A DNA stretch of 64,000 bases from Onthophagus taurus (lineage: Eukaryota; Arthropoda; Insecta; Coleoptera; Scarabaeidae), in contig NC_091972.1 in the NCBI RefSeq assembly GCF_036711975.1, positions 24,681,001 through 24,745,000 on the forward strand, written 5' to 3'. The translations under genes were made by a program, and so were the position numbers. This document shows, piece by piece, positions 23,350 through 34,616 of the stretch. Under the pieces are notes generated by a model. It was not told the origin of the DNA, did no database searches, and was given only the letters and a program-made list of their open reading frames with translations. The stretch's first letter is position 1, and every line of letters starts with the position of its first letter.

Positions 23350-24279
23350 TGTGTGTACTAATTGTAGTTAATTTTTTGGACTCATCATCGAGCAATAACT
23401 GTAAATAAGCCTGTGACAAATCTATTTTCGAAAACTGTTTACCCCCTTCAATTTTGAAAACAAATCATCGATTTTAGGAAGTGGGTATTTATCAATAATA
23501 AAATTAAATAGGGATTAATCGTGACTTTATAATCTCCACAAATTCTGACAGTATTATTTTTTTTAAGTACAGGGACGATAGGTGCTGCTACACTGCTAAA
23601 ACTTACAGGAGAAATTATTTCTTCACTTAACAGCCGATCTAACTCCTGATCAACTCTTTCTTTTAGAGCATATGGAACAGGTCTAGGTTTATGACATTTA
23701 AAAGTACAATTTTCTTTCAATTTTAAATTCACCTTAAATTTATTAAATGTACCCAATTGTTTTGAAAAAACTTTAGAATGTTTCTCCGCAATATAATCTT
23801 TAATTGTATTTCTGCATTGCAGACTTTTAATTTCTTGTAAGGCCAAACTTAATTCACTAATGAAATTACGACCCAATAATGGTAATTTCACATTATGATC
23901 TACTACACAAAATTCAATGTATTTTCTATTTTTATTATATGTAATTAAAAGTTTAATTTTTCCTATCATTCTAAGTTCAGATCCACAATAATTAACCAAC
24001 CGCAAATTTGTTTCATACAAATGATAGTGACCAAAATTATTTAACCAATTTTGACATAACTGATATACCAGCTCCACTGTCCAATTCAAATTCATACTCT
24101 TTATTAAGTACAGTAATTTTAACCATTATAGGTTTGAATAATTCAACATTTGATTTAATATTATTTAATGAAATATCTAAATAATCAACTTTTCTTTTAC
24201 TATTGCAAACTGCGCTCAAATGTCCTATTTTGCCACAAGAATTACAAATATAATTTTTAGCCGTCCAAAACTGACTCAA
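23350..24279 (-). pseudogene. Gypsy CCHC knuckle, protease and N-terminal RT
   Basis: 24279-24037 encodes a CCHC knuckle (CNSCGKIGHLSAVC) and the start of an aspartic protease (FELDSGAGISVMSKL). The overlapping frame 24095-23448 holds the protease remainder and RT start (VDQELDRLLSEEIISPVSFS, VRICGDYKVTINPYL). The frames overlap, so at least one shift is present. The RT palm continues to about 23350 (DLSQAYLQLLLDDESKKLTT) and stops where BEL2 flank begins. Confidence 0.82.
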
Positions 24280-25066
24280 CCAGTTCCGCGATTTCGACCG
24301 CCTTCTCGAAAGTTAACTTGGCGTCTTCGGCAAATAAGCGATCCATGATTTTTTTATCGCCCATGCATACAATGAATTTGTCCCGCATCGCAGTCTCAAG
24401 CAATGCCTCAAATTCACAATTAGTTGCTAATTTCTTTATTCTAACTGCCCATGACTACGTTTTCATAAACGTTTTTCTTTGCGGCGTAAAAAACATGGCG
24501 CTAGTTTCAAATCGCGTCGAGCGGTTAAGGTTTTTAAAAAGAGTTTATTTTATTTAAAATCAAATTAAATCAAAACACCTTTTAAACTTGAAACTTATTT
24601 GTTTTATTTTATTGGAAAATTAACATATGACCCGACGCGCACGGTACAGCGATTAAAAGTAGACTTAATTAATTGTAGTGGTGCATCTAATTATATAGAA
24701 GCTACTTATCTCTAACTCCTACATCTTATTTTATTGCAACCCTACAGGATTGGCGAATGTAACTCGCTCAGCAAAGATCACATTTTTTTTAGAATAAAAT
24801 TTGTTTAAAACGCTTATTATATACGCATATGGACAATCTGATAATTTTTTTGGCATTAAATAACTTTCTACTAACTTGCAGGGTTCCTGGGACAAACTGT
24901 TGATGAGGATTGCTTTCTTAATTCGATCCTCGACAATACCATTTGCAATAAAAAATTGTTCCAGCCGACCTCGATGCACCGTCCATTCTATATTTTTGGG
25001 ATCGAACTCATGCTGTATACCAATATTTCTCATACTACCGCGTGTTTCATCTTCTTTGTCAACCAT
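24280..25066 (-). pseudogene. Gypsy gag
   Basis: 25066-24731 encodes the Gag N-terminus (MVDKEDETRGSMRNIGIQHE, FYSKKNVIFAERVTFANP). About 24465-24280 encodes the following part (AVRIKKLATNCEFEALLETA, FEKAVEIAELVESVL). Between them, roughly 24470-24735, is about 260 bases of unrelated AT-rich sequence, probably an insertion. Confidence 0.75.
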
Positions 25067-25088
25067 TCTTTAATATCCTCGTCGCCAC

Positions 25089-25254
25089 TGTAGTGTATGA
25101 ATAAAAACTTCGTACATAAATTTACTATAATATATTCAATAACACTTATGACAACTCGTTAATCAGTGTCGGGGCGATCGGCATTGCGCACCGATCGACG
25201 ATCGTGAGTAGAGGGGAGGGCTTTTTAAACATGTTTGCACTTTAATACACTACA
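25089..25254 (-). repeat. Putative 5' LTR of the minus-strand Gypsy
   Basis: A 166-bp segment with 10-base inverted ends (TGTAGTGTAT ... ATACACTACA). It lies directly upstream of gag on the minus strand and is followed by GTGGCGACGAGGAT, a primer-site-like sequence of the kind seen in insect Gypsy elements. The second LTR is missing, so the call rests on position and ends. Confidence 0.65.
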
Positions 25255-25660
25255 CATTACATTAGATTTGAAAAATGGATGTCTCCATTTTCCTATAGCC
25301 GAGAAACGGAGAGTATGAATTTCTTCGTACTCCTTTGGATTGTGTAAGTCATCAGCAGTATTTCAACGTTAGTGTAAGGACATCAAAGATTTGATTGAAA
25401 ATGGAGATTGGAAAATGGTCATTTTGAATTAAAGAAGACGAAGGAGTTAATTAGAAGAGATTATTACATACCAAATTTAGACAACAAAATTAAGAAACTG
25501 ATTCAAAACTGCATATTTGTAGAAAGAAAATCAGGAAAGTCTGAAGGGTTGTTGAATCCCATAGAGAAAGGTGACTTTCCATTGCACACCTGACATTGAT
25601 CATTTAGGTCCATTGGCGAAAACTTCTTAAAGCCAACGCTTTCACAAAATGTATATGGAT

Positions 25661-28000
25661 TAGGAATGTTAAGGATCTTCGCTTCAACTCCGAAAGGTCG
25701 GAACTTCCGATTGATTTTATACCTCCAACTTCGACTTCGGCTCCGATAATTTTGAATCGGAGTTATACGAAGATCGAAATGTAGCAGTGTATAAGATTCG
25801 ACGTGTGTCGCACGCTAGCGGGGTTCCCCGACGCGAGCAAATGCTTTACAGGCGGGTAGAACCTTCATTTCAATGAAACTAAATTAACGAAATAAAAAAC
25901 AAATTTTTTTTTTTCTAAAAAAAAGCTTTAACGTAAAGTAATTATGATTACGTTATAAACTCTTTGGCAGCACTGTGCGTCTACGTTAACGTTTGCTTGT
26001 TATTTCGTTTTCTTTTTCGATCGATTTCGGGGAATCCCGCTCGCGTGTATTGTTCAGTTGTATTTTGTTTTTTCATTTGTGTATTAGTCTAAGTTCGTCG
26101 GGCATCGAGCTTTTAAAGATTCTACATAATAACTTGTGAGTTAAGTATTATTGAAGTGATAGTTTTTTATAGACTGAATAATGAAGCCTAAAGGAGTGTT
26201 ATAGAATTACTTCAATGAAGTAGACGTAAATTCGACAATGTGTAAGATTTGTAAGAAAACTTATTCAAGAAAAGGAGGTACAACTACTTCGTTAAAAGGT
26301 CATTTAAAGTCGTTGCATATTACTGAATACGAAGAATGCATTAAGCTTGAAACTGAAAGAAAGCAGCCCTCGACTGTATCCCCACATCAAGAAGCCAAAA
26401 AACAAATGACTCTCAAAGACGCTTTGATGAAAGATCAAAAATGGGCTTCTTCAAATCCTAAATCAGTGGAAATTGATAATTCGATCTCTCAGATGATTGC
26501 TCTGCAGGACCTTCCATTCAATTTTGTAGAAGGAGTCGGATTTCGACGACAGTTGCAATTCATCGTGCCGAATTATCAGTTAAGGGGAAGACAGTTTTTT
26601 ACGTCATTTATTCGTGATGAGTTGTATCCTAAGCTGGCCAGTAAGGAGTCGATTTGCTGAAAACTTTTATAAAAATTTCATTTACCACTGATGTTTGGAC
26701 TGAACCCATTTCCAATGTTTCCTTATTGAGTTTGACAGCGTATGGCATAACTGAAGATTTTAAGAGAATAAAACTTGTTTTGAAATACCACCCTTTTGAT
26801 GGCCGACATACAGGAGATGTAATTCAGGAAAAATTTAATGAGATGCTTCAGGAATGGCAAATAACGTCTGACAAAATCCACTGTTTCATTCGTGATTGTG
26901 GGTCAAATATGATACGTGCAATGAGGCTAGCGATATCCCTGATGTCAGTTGTACCGTACATCAATTACAACTTTGTGTGAAAACTATGTTAGATTCTGAT
27001 GAAGAAATCAAAAATTTGATAACGAAATGCAAAAAAATTTGTACGCATTTTAATCATTCTCAAATTGTCTACAAATGGGACAACGCAACTAAACGGCTTT
27101 AGGCGTTGTGCAGGACTGTAGTACGCGGTAAAAAACTTACATAATTTAATTTCATTGAGAATTAAATTCTATATTCTTTTACTTTTATTTACAGGTGGAA
27201 TAGCAGTTTCTACATGCTGGAACGAATGATTAAAATAAAGGATTCGTTATGCCTTTCTGCTGGTAAACATAGTATCCCACAAATATCTCCAGAATGGCTG
27301 TATCTCAACAAATTAGTGTCTATTCTTCAATCATTTGATAAGGTTACTAGAAACATGAGTGATAGTAATACTAGCATTTCATCGGTAATTCCACTTATAC
27401 ACATTCTAAAACATACATTAAAACTGGGAGACTGTAAACAAGATACCTCTACAACATTTAAGTCAGCAATAAAATGTACCATCGAACAATTGAATTCAAG
27501 ATTTGATGACCTTCCCTTCAATAACTTCTTTGTAATAGCAACATATTTAGATCCTCGTTACAAATCAAAATTTTGTAATGAAGTAACTAAAGAAAATATT
27601 GAGTCTGAATTGATGAGTTTGTTAGACAGCATGGATAACTCTGCAGGAAATCAAGCGGGAGACAATAATGCTGATGCTCACTGTCACTTCATTTGATTTA
27701 AATTAAATATAACACTATTAAGATATTTTCCTATTGTTGCGCACCTACGTACGAGTGTGTGTGTAATACCTAATTAATATTTTAAGTATTGATTAAAGAG
27801 ACTGATTGCTGTATTATGTTTCTATCATTTTAATAGGGTTACTCTTAACAGTTAACTATCACATCTCTCTTGTACCCCGCTTCCGACTCCTGCTCCAACT
27901 CCGGCTCCGAATCCAGCTCCGATTCCGACTCCGATAAATCAAATCTAAAAACTTCGATTGCAACTCCGGTTCCGGTAAACTCACCTCCGTAACATCCCTA
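25661..28000 (+). mobile_element. hAT DNA transposon
   Basis: Flanked by the exact 8-bp duplication ATATGGAT (25653-25660 and 28001-28008), the hAT signature. The ends are inverted repeats (TAGGAATGTTAAGGA; right end TAGGGATGTTACGGA read inward). The subterminal regions are packed with CTCCGACTCCG-like repeats, typical of transposase sites in this superfamily. It interrupts Gypsy integrase and carries a broken transposase. Confidence 0.95.
26181..27696 (+). pseudogene. hAT transposase, broken and C-terminally truncated
   Basis: Starts near 26181 with a TAG eight codons in. It has a BED zinc finger (MCKICKKTYSRKG, LKGHLKSLH) in 26238-26660 and a catalytic-core start (FTTDVWTEPISNVSLLSLTA) in 26654-26980. 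After a frameshift it continues (DVSCTVHQLQLCVKTMLDS) to 27102. A likely intron (about 27119-27195) precedes RWNSSFYMLERMIKIKDSL and ATYLDPRYKSKF. The hATC dimerisation domain expected after this is absent before the right end. Confidence 0.85.
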
Positions 28001-28489
28001 ATATGGATTTATCCTACGAAGACTACCAATACAAAAGAAGTATCAGATAAGCTTCAATTACAGCAAGCAACTTTTGGAAATACTGCGACCATAGTTTCCG
28101 ATCAAGGCATTGCCTTTACGTCAAAAGAATTTGAAGACAACAGGAATTCCGTGTGGAAATGAGTAATTGGAGCGGATTAACCGGATAATTGTTCTAATGA
28201 TATTAAAGATAGCAAGACACACCAGAGAGTTGGTATAAACACGTATGGAAAGTTCAAGAAGTCATCAATAGCACGTACCAACGACGTGTTAATACCAGAA
28301 ATTTCCAACTAATGTTTTGCATAACCATGAAAGGATGTGAAGAATTAAACAAATAAGAATTAGAAAAGCCCATAATTCAAGAAGAGTACATCCAAGAATT
28401 CAGTTAAGAACGCGAGACGATGAGAAAACACTGGTTAATGGTAAAGGATGAAATATCAGTGTAGTACAAAAAATCGCCAATGTAAAATG

Positions 28490-29150
28490 AGAAGAAATTA
28501 ATGAACAGGTAAAAAATATGTTAGCGCAAAATATTGTAGAAGAAAGTTCAAGTTCATGGCCAGTTCCAGCAGCAATTGTATCTAAAAAATTACATGTACG
28601 TGGCAAAAGAAAATATCGAATAGTAATCGACTGCCGAAGGCTTAATTCCTATACCAAATATAAATAACATTTTGAGCAAGCTTGGCATAGCAATAGTATA
28701 TTAAACGTACTTTCGTTTAAGTGTAAGACACGCTTGAAAATCAAGAATTCAAGTTGAAAAACGAGTGGCGAAGCCACTTAAACGTAAGACACTTTAAGTT
28801 TTACGAAACGTGTTTTCTATGCTATTTTTTGTATTTATTTAAAAAATAAATTTATGGAATCCATTTCAATAGTCGTGGACAAACTATTTTGGGAGGTGTA
28901 CATGAAACATTTTTTTCAGGTGAGTACATTTTGTGTTTTGACCAACGTTCCAGTGTGCGAGGAACAATATTTGGAGAGGATTAACACTAGAGTGCTGCCA
29001 CGTATATTTAGATGATGTGATCGTAATTGACTCAGCGTCATTGAAGGAACACGGGCAAAAATTGCATAGTGTTTAACTGTTTAAGAGAGGCGAACATGAA
29101 AATAAGTTTGGGAAAATGCGAAGTTGCAAGAGTACTTCGAAACGGCTAGT
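28490..29150 (+). pseudogene. Gypsy RT fragments, interrupted by a dispersed repeat
   Basis: 28500-28690 encodes the RT start (NMLAQNIVEESSSSWPVPAA, RIVIDCRRLNS, then IPNINNILSKLG in another frame). 28985-29150 encodes the catalytic region (CCHVYLDDVIV, REANMKISLGKCEVA). Between them lies 28695-28985, a repeat also found at 38.1-38.4 kb. RT lies downstream of an integrase fragment, the reverse of normal order, so two elements or a deletion between copies are involved. Confidence 0.75.
28695..28985. repeat. Dispersed repeat, copy A
   Basis: 28885-28942 matches 38143-38200 at 56 of 58 bases in the same orientation. 28700-28840 matches 38263-38390 in the opposite orientation, including GTGGCTTCGCCACTC. 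It interrupts Gypsy RT, so it is mobile or was carried by something mobile. No ends or coding capacity are recognised. Confidence 0.65.
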
Positions 29151-29184
29151 TAAACTACAAATAGAAACGCGGTACTGTAAATTT

Positions 29185-29770
29185 TATAGGAGGAATCGTC
29201 AAGTTCAAATTGGCACTAATAATCTGACTAATAAATTCAAAATGGCATTAAACAAAACCAATTTGGAAGGTGTCATAATCAAATTAGCCTTAATCAAAAT
29301 CAAGGTGTCGAATACACTCCTTGCTTACATTCAGCTGAAACTTATTTAGTAATGTTTCTTGCAACTCCTTTACGTTGTGATTTTAGCATCTCTTCCACTC
29401 TAAATTCAAAGAAGCGGTGGTGTTCATCTGTAATTTTTATTTTACGTTTCCCTCCTCTTGGTTTTTCTTCTTGATTTTTTACCCATCTGAATGCTGTTCT
29501 TTTTGCAACACCAAGAATTTCAGTTAAATTGCGCCAGATGCCATTCGTATTGTAAACGGCGCAAATTTGGCGTTTTCGTTTGCTGCTTCCTTTTTATTAA
29601 TATAACGCAATTTGTAGACGGTTTGTTAATAGTGACATTTTGTAATTGATTAATATCATTTTGATTTTGATTAATGCCAATTTGATTATGACAGTCGCCA
29701 AATTGATTTTGTTTAATACCATTTTTGTTATAGTTTGTTTTTAAACTATAAACTATAGGAGGAGTGAATC
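29185..29770. repeat. Inverted-repeat element with ATCAAAATCAA-rich arms
   Basis: About 29240-29310 is inverted at about 29655-29720 with roughly 80 percent identity; both arms contain AATTGGCATTAATCAAAATC-type motifs. The interior holds a transposase N-terminus on the minus strand, so this is probably a short Tc1-like element with long internal arms. Exact ends are not clear. Confidence 0.5.
29350..29610 (-). pseudogene. Tc1/IS630-like transposase HTH fragment
   Basis: The minus frame reads YNTNGIWRNLTEILGVAKRT followed by AFRWVKNQEE and GGKRKIKITDEHHRFFEF, the helix-turn-helix and linker of Tc1/IS630-like transposases. No catalytic core follows; the frame ends near 29350. It lies between the two arms of the inverted repeat. 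Confidence 0.6.
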
Positions 29771-30639
29771 CTAAAGTCAGATTTACACTAGGAAATATCA
29801 CCAGAAAATATCACTAGATATTTTAGCGGTAAATTTACATTAATAATTATCATTATTTATTTTATTACTTATTAGTGTATTTATTTTCGTTTGTTATCGT
29901 CAACACTAAACATACAAATTAACATTGAAGTTATGAGTGTATTTATTTTAAAATATAATCTTACAAAAACTGAAAACTGAAACTGTCGAATGATCAATAA
30001 CCTAACCGTCAAATTCAAAATCAAAATTGCCTGTGTGTAAACCTTCCTCGCATTCAATCACGTGAGGTCAATCTGGTGAGAAATTTAAAATGCTCCTCCT
30101 AGTTTAAAAACAGACTATAGATATAGAGAATTTAATTTGATTTGTTTTGCGTTCTTAGCGGTCTCATAAGTAACACTAGGGAAGTGCCTATACGACGATT
30201 TTCCTGAAACATGGCATACAAGTAGCAAATATGCAGAATGGCAGGTGCATATTTTTAAAAATTGTACACCCTTATTAAAAAGTGCGAAAAATTTAAAAAA
30301 CAAGTATGAAATGAGAATAATTCTAAGGCGGATTTGTAGAAAAACGGTTAATATCAAAAAGTACCCTTGTTTACCTCACTTGAGTTAAAGTTAAAGAGTT
30401 AAAATCGATAACAAAAGAACCTTTGTAATTCTGTACTATGTATATAACCAATATTACTTACATACCTAACTGATATTATTTCATCAGTTTCCGCCCCGTG
30501 TTCGAATCTTCTTACTACAAATCTAAATGACTTCTCATTTTTTGTTTTGAAAATAACACTTCCTTTCATAATCGTTGCAGAAAGGAGTTTACACCAAACA
30601 TAAAAACGAATACAAAGACAATTAATTTGTTGATAATAA
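29771..30639. other. AT-rich stretch without a supported gene
   Basis: A minus-strand frame at 30698-30399 encodes a Lys/Arg/Phe-rich stretch (MKGSVIFKTKNEKSFRFVV) ending at a possible splice donor (AG|GTATGT), which could be a stray exon. It has no partner exon I can defend. Confidence 0.4.
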
Positions 30640-30673
30640 TTGAGGCGTGTAGTAGCAAAACTCGCCTTATCCA
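30640..30673. repeat. Left terminal inverted repeat
   Basis: Starts TTGAGGCGTGTAGTAGCAAA and ends CTTATCCA; 33 of 34 bases match the right end. Confidence 0.9.
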
Positions 30674-31004
30674 GTTGAAGTAAATTTGAGAAAATCAAAA
30701 TTTTAAGTTTTGAGCAATAAATTTTAGGAAAACAAACATAAAACCCAAATAAATATAGCTATTACGTTATGAAATGTTATCAACAATAGGTTCTCTATAA
30801 TTGGTTTTTATCCAGTTTGAAAAAGAAACAGTAATTTTATTTGAATAAGGCAAGTTTTGCTGTGTTATGAATGAATAGCAAGTTTTGTTATACCACAATA
30901 TTCAATCAACAGACGGTTTTCTTAAAAAAATTTATTTATTATTTATTTTTTTGAACAATTTTGAATAATGAACACTAAATTGAAAATAATAATAATCAAA
31001 TATT

Positions 31005-33013
31005 TTAAATTCTTAACAGGTTATCAACCTCTTGTGGTCTCCGTTCACAAAAACATGCTATGTCTTCTTCTTCTTCTTCTTGTTCTTTTAAAGATGGTCT
31101 ATCTAAATCAACTACTAAAGGTATAAAAAAACTCAAGTTTTGTCTTTCCATCCACCTATCACCAAAATGTTTTCTTAAAAGCTCCCTGACGTTACCGACC
31201 TTTTTTTGATCCAAATCAACTCCCATTTCAATTTGATTTGGTGAGAAATAACTGAATGTTTTCCCTCTTTTTAATAATGACTTTGCAGTCCCAGTGTCAG
31301 AATTGTAATAAACCTCTCCACTAACAAGAATTAAATTTCTTTGACTTCTCGATAAAATAAATCTTTTTGCTTGCGAAAACTTAAAGTGCCACGCTTGAAC
31401 AGGTTTCAAAAATTCTTTAACGCTCAACTTCCAATCTTTTACTTCACAATCCTTGCCCAGCTGCACAACAGTTCCATGCTCCTCAAAAATATTTCTATAA
31501 ATTTTAGGATCTATAATAGTTGATTCTTTCTTTAAAATTTTTTGAATGCGACCGAATATCCTATCAGATGGGAGATATGAATGTCCAGGCACTGGAAAGA
31601 TCAATTCTATTGTTTTAACATTCGGAGGTGCTACATTTGCCAAAAAATAAGAACACATTCCTATCATTGTAGAATTCCGATTTTGTCCTCCACAACCATC
31701 AGCGCATAGACGTATATTTGAATATGGTGAAAGATCGACTTGTGATAGGCAATGAAACACAGCTGATGATATCTCATTGGAACTTTTTTTATATTCATGC
31801 TCCATCCACGTATAAATAAATACGTTTTCTGGGTTCATGCGACTTTTTGAAGAACCTCTTACAATGGTAAAATTATAGATGTATAGCTGCCGGCTGAAGT
31901 AGGCAATTTGATCTGGTATTTTTGGTATAACCAAATTTTTTTGGCAATCAAATGAAAATGTAATTAATTCATTTTTCTTTTCTTGTAGTTTTTTGAAAAA
32001 CGCCGTTGCTTTTAATTTATGAACTCTTTTTTCTATAATTAATTTGTTTTTTTCATTAGGACGCATTTCCTGTTTTATTCTCTCCGACAGTTCGATGAAT
32101 TTGGAACATGCATCAGTTACCGGAGTTCCAAAGCCAATATTGTAATCATTAGTAAAAATTTTTTGAAAAAATGTTCTTTTTACATGATGTTCAGAATTAA
32201 CATTGCTGTTATAAGTGCGCCAAAGTTTTGAGATGCTTAATCCGCTAGGCAAATATTGTCTACTATCTGTTTTTGATCTACAATAGTGGCTTTCTACACA
32301 TTTTAAATTTTCAATAAATCTTTTTACCGCAATTCGTTTCTCAACAAATTTTGTACTAATCCGGTCGCCCCCTCGGTTTTCTTTTGGCATTAGTCCTGTG
32401 TTTAAATGGTTTCTGCAAATTCTTTGTACACGATCTTTGGAAACGTGAAGAATCTGAAGAAACGTTTGTTGGCACACTTGAATTTTATATTTTTCATAGC
32501 GACATTTTTTCACAAAGTATTTTATTGCCACACTTTTTCGACTGCTTCCTTCTTTTAAATTTCGGTTTTGTCTTTTTGGTTTGTCGTGGCTACAGTATTT
32601 TAAAATAAATGCATCCTGCTCAACTTTATTTTTATGCAAATAAAAATTCCGATGAAAATTGTAAATATCCAATCCTGTTAATTTTTTGCAGTGGAAGGTT
32701 TTGCCATTGTGCTTGCATATTGGAAAACATGGCAGATTAGGAGAGGAATATCTGAAGGAAATAAAGTTAAATTATTCTGCTGTGTATCATAGAATTTAAT
32801 TTACTATTCGAAAAAATTAACTTCCCTTGTTAACATGTCGCCGAAAAATTATGAAACGGACAGATCGAGTACTTTTTGTACAAGCTTAGTAAATTCTTAA
32901 GAAAAAAGAGCTTACCTTTCACGCTTACTGATTTCTCTTTTCCATTTTGATTTATCGGTTATTTTTTTTCTTCCTTTCCCTTTTTTTGAGGGTAAAATAA
33001 CATCTTGACTCAT
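31005..33013 (-). CDS. Transposase-like protein of uncertain superfamily (614 residues, two exons)
   Basis: Exon 1 (33013-32916) starts MSQDVILPSKKGKGRKK and ends at AG|GTAAG; exon 2 (32751-31005) follows a TTCAG acceptor and keeps frame. No stops interrupt it. A Cys-containing block (CFPICKHNGKTFHC, residues about 40-53) may bind metal. The N-terminal half is strongly basic. Acidic residues in three conserved-looking blocks may form an RNase-H-type catalytic site: FSFDCQKNL (about 300), ADGCGGQN (about 383) and PGHSYLPSDRIFG (about 420). An acidic Glu run and CFCERRP end the protein. I recall uncharacterised multicopy animal proteins with this GGQN pattern; Sola-like is one possibility, not established. 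Confidence 0.82.
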
Positions 33014-33340
33014 ATTAGACATAATTTGTATGTACACAACACCAAAAACACGCTTAATAACTTACTAATAAAACAAACTATTAAAAAATTTAAATTTAAA
33101 ATGGCCGCGTATCAGAACCCTAGCTCACGTGATCGTGAATCGTTATTGCTATTGGACGCTTGGATAAGGCAACTTTTGCCGCGATACTCGCTATAAATAT
33201 AGCGAGTTTTGCTATGACAAGAAAATTTCAAAATGATTTTAAAAGGGTATATAGCATGTTTTTTAAAAAAATTATGATTGAACGTGTTGAAATTTATAAA
33301 AATAATGTATTCCAATATCTAACCAAAATTTTGTAAAAAA

Positions 33341-33374
33341 TGGATAAGACGAGTTTTGCTACTACACGCCTCAA
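33341..33374. repeat. Right terminal inverted repeat
   Basis: Inverted copy of the left end with one C/T difference. Confidence 0.9.
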
Positions 33375-33409
33375 TTATTGTAAATTTTTTAATATGATAG
33401 ATTTTATTA

Positions 33410-34614
33410 TACAGGGTGTATCTGAATGACTGCAACAAACTTCAAGGGGTAATTCTTTAGTAAATTTTAAAGGTACTTTGATATATGAACCATGGGCGAC
33501 TTCGGCTCCCCTAAGGAGCTACACCCCTTCAAAAATGGCGGAAAATTTTGGTTTAATTTCTTTTTTTCAAAAACCATAAACGCTAGGAAAATGAAATTTG
33601 GAGAATATGTTTAACTCATAATAGGGCACGTTTTGACCCTATTTGTACTTTCAATCTACCCTTCTAAACTACTAAACGTAACCACCCCCGTTCAATTTAT
33701 GCCTAGATTTTTTTTATGAAGATGATAAATACATTGGAAAAATTTCAGTTAGATAGATAAAACTATTCTAAAACTTTTTTGTCTCTCTGATATTCTTCTA
33801 AAAATTAATAATTTCTGAGAAAAAAAAATAATTAAGCAAACACTAACTGTTAAGCTGTAGGGTTGTTAATCGAAAGTTGGAATGAATTTTTAATGAAAAA
33901 ATCTAAGTAGGCTTTGCAATCTTTGTCAGAAATATTTTTGACGTTTAAATATCAGTGGTTTTCTTACTTTATTATTGTTTTATTTAAAATTTTGAGACGT
34001 CGAGTGAACGAGCGTAAATGCGATAGAACTTTATTCAAAAATTAATTTGAAAAACAATAATAATAGTGGGAAAAACTGACATTTAAACGTCAAAAATATT
34101 TCTGACAAAGATTGCAAAGCCTACTTAGATTTTTTCATTAAAAATTCATTCCAACTTTCGATTAACAACCCCGTTGTATAACGGGCAGTGTTTGCTTTAC
34201 TATTTTTTTTCTCAAAAATTAGTCGTTTTTGGAAATATTTCAGAGAGACAAAAAAGGTTTACTTTCATCTATCTATGTAAAATTTTTCTAATGTATTTAT
34301 CATCTGCATAAAAAAAAATTTCGCAAAAATGCAAGGGGGTGGTTACGTTTAGTAGTTTAGAAGGGTAGGTTGAAAGTACAAATAGGGTCAAAACATGCCC
34401 TGTTATGAGTTAAACATATTCCCCAAATTTCATTTTCCTAGCGTTTATGGTTTTTGAGAAAAAAAAATTAAACCAAAATTTTCCGCCATTTTTGAAGGGG
34501 TGTAGCTCCTTGGGGGAGCCGAAGTCGCCCATGGTTCATATATCAAAGTACCCTTAAAATTCACTAAAGAATCACTCCTTGAAGTTTGTTGCAGTCATTC
34601 AGATACACCCTGTA
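33410..34614. mobile_element. 1.2-kb fold-back MITE
   Basis: The whole segment is an inverted repeat with arms of nearly 600 bases. The left end TACAGGGTGTATCTGAATGA reappears inverted at 34614, with high identity over hundreds of bases, including the inner block around 33880-33960 against 34085-34175. TA is repeated on both sides (33408-33409, 34615-34616), pointing to a Tc1/mariner-type non-autonomous element. No ORF is present. Confidence 0.9.
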
Positions 34615-34616
34615 TA

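Larger units (their letters stand above)
12691..25254 (-). mobile_element. Gypsy (Ty3-like) retrotransposon remnant, split by BEL2
   Basis: Read on the minus strand, the parts come in Gypsy order: LTR (25254-25089), gag (25066 to about 24280), CCHC knuckle and protease (24279-24037), N-terminal RT (24095 to about 23350), then, beyond BEL2, C-terminal RT, RNase H and the first part of integrase (13967-12691). The left end is truncated against a DDE_Tnp_4 fragment, so the 3' LTR is lost. The right side near 23267-23350 does not rejoin cleanly, so some sequence was changed around BEL2. Confidence 0.85.
25390..28480 (+). pseudogene. Gypsy integrase, plus strand, split by a hAT element
   Basis: 25408-25593 and its out-of-frame continuation encode the integrase zinc finger (GHFELKKTKELIRRDYYIP) and the linker. 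The core resumes right after the hAT element at 28009 (IYPTKTTNTKEVSDKLQLQQ, then VSDQGIAFTSKEFED). Taking out 25661-28000 and one target copy rejoins these stretches. The tail decays to about 28480 with several stops. Confidence 0.82.
30640..33374 (-). mobile_element. Terminal-inverted-repeat transposon with intact unknown-family transposase
   Basis: 34-bp terminal repeats (30640-30673 and 33341-33374) begin TTGAGGCGTGTAGTAGC and differ at one base. Inside is one two-exon gene on the minus strand. A motif close to GCGAGTTTTGCTA occurs in both termini and again near 30850, 30893 and 33195, suggesting spaced transposase sites. The flanks allow TA as a target duplication but do not prove it. 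Confidence 0.85.
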
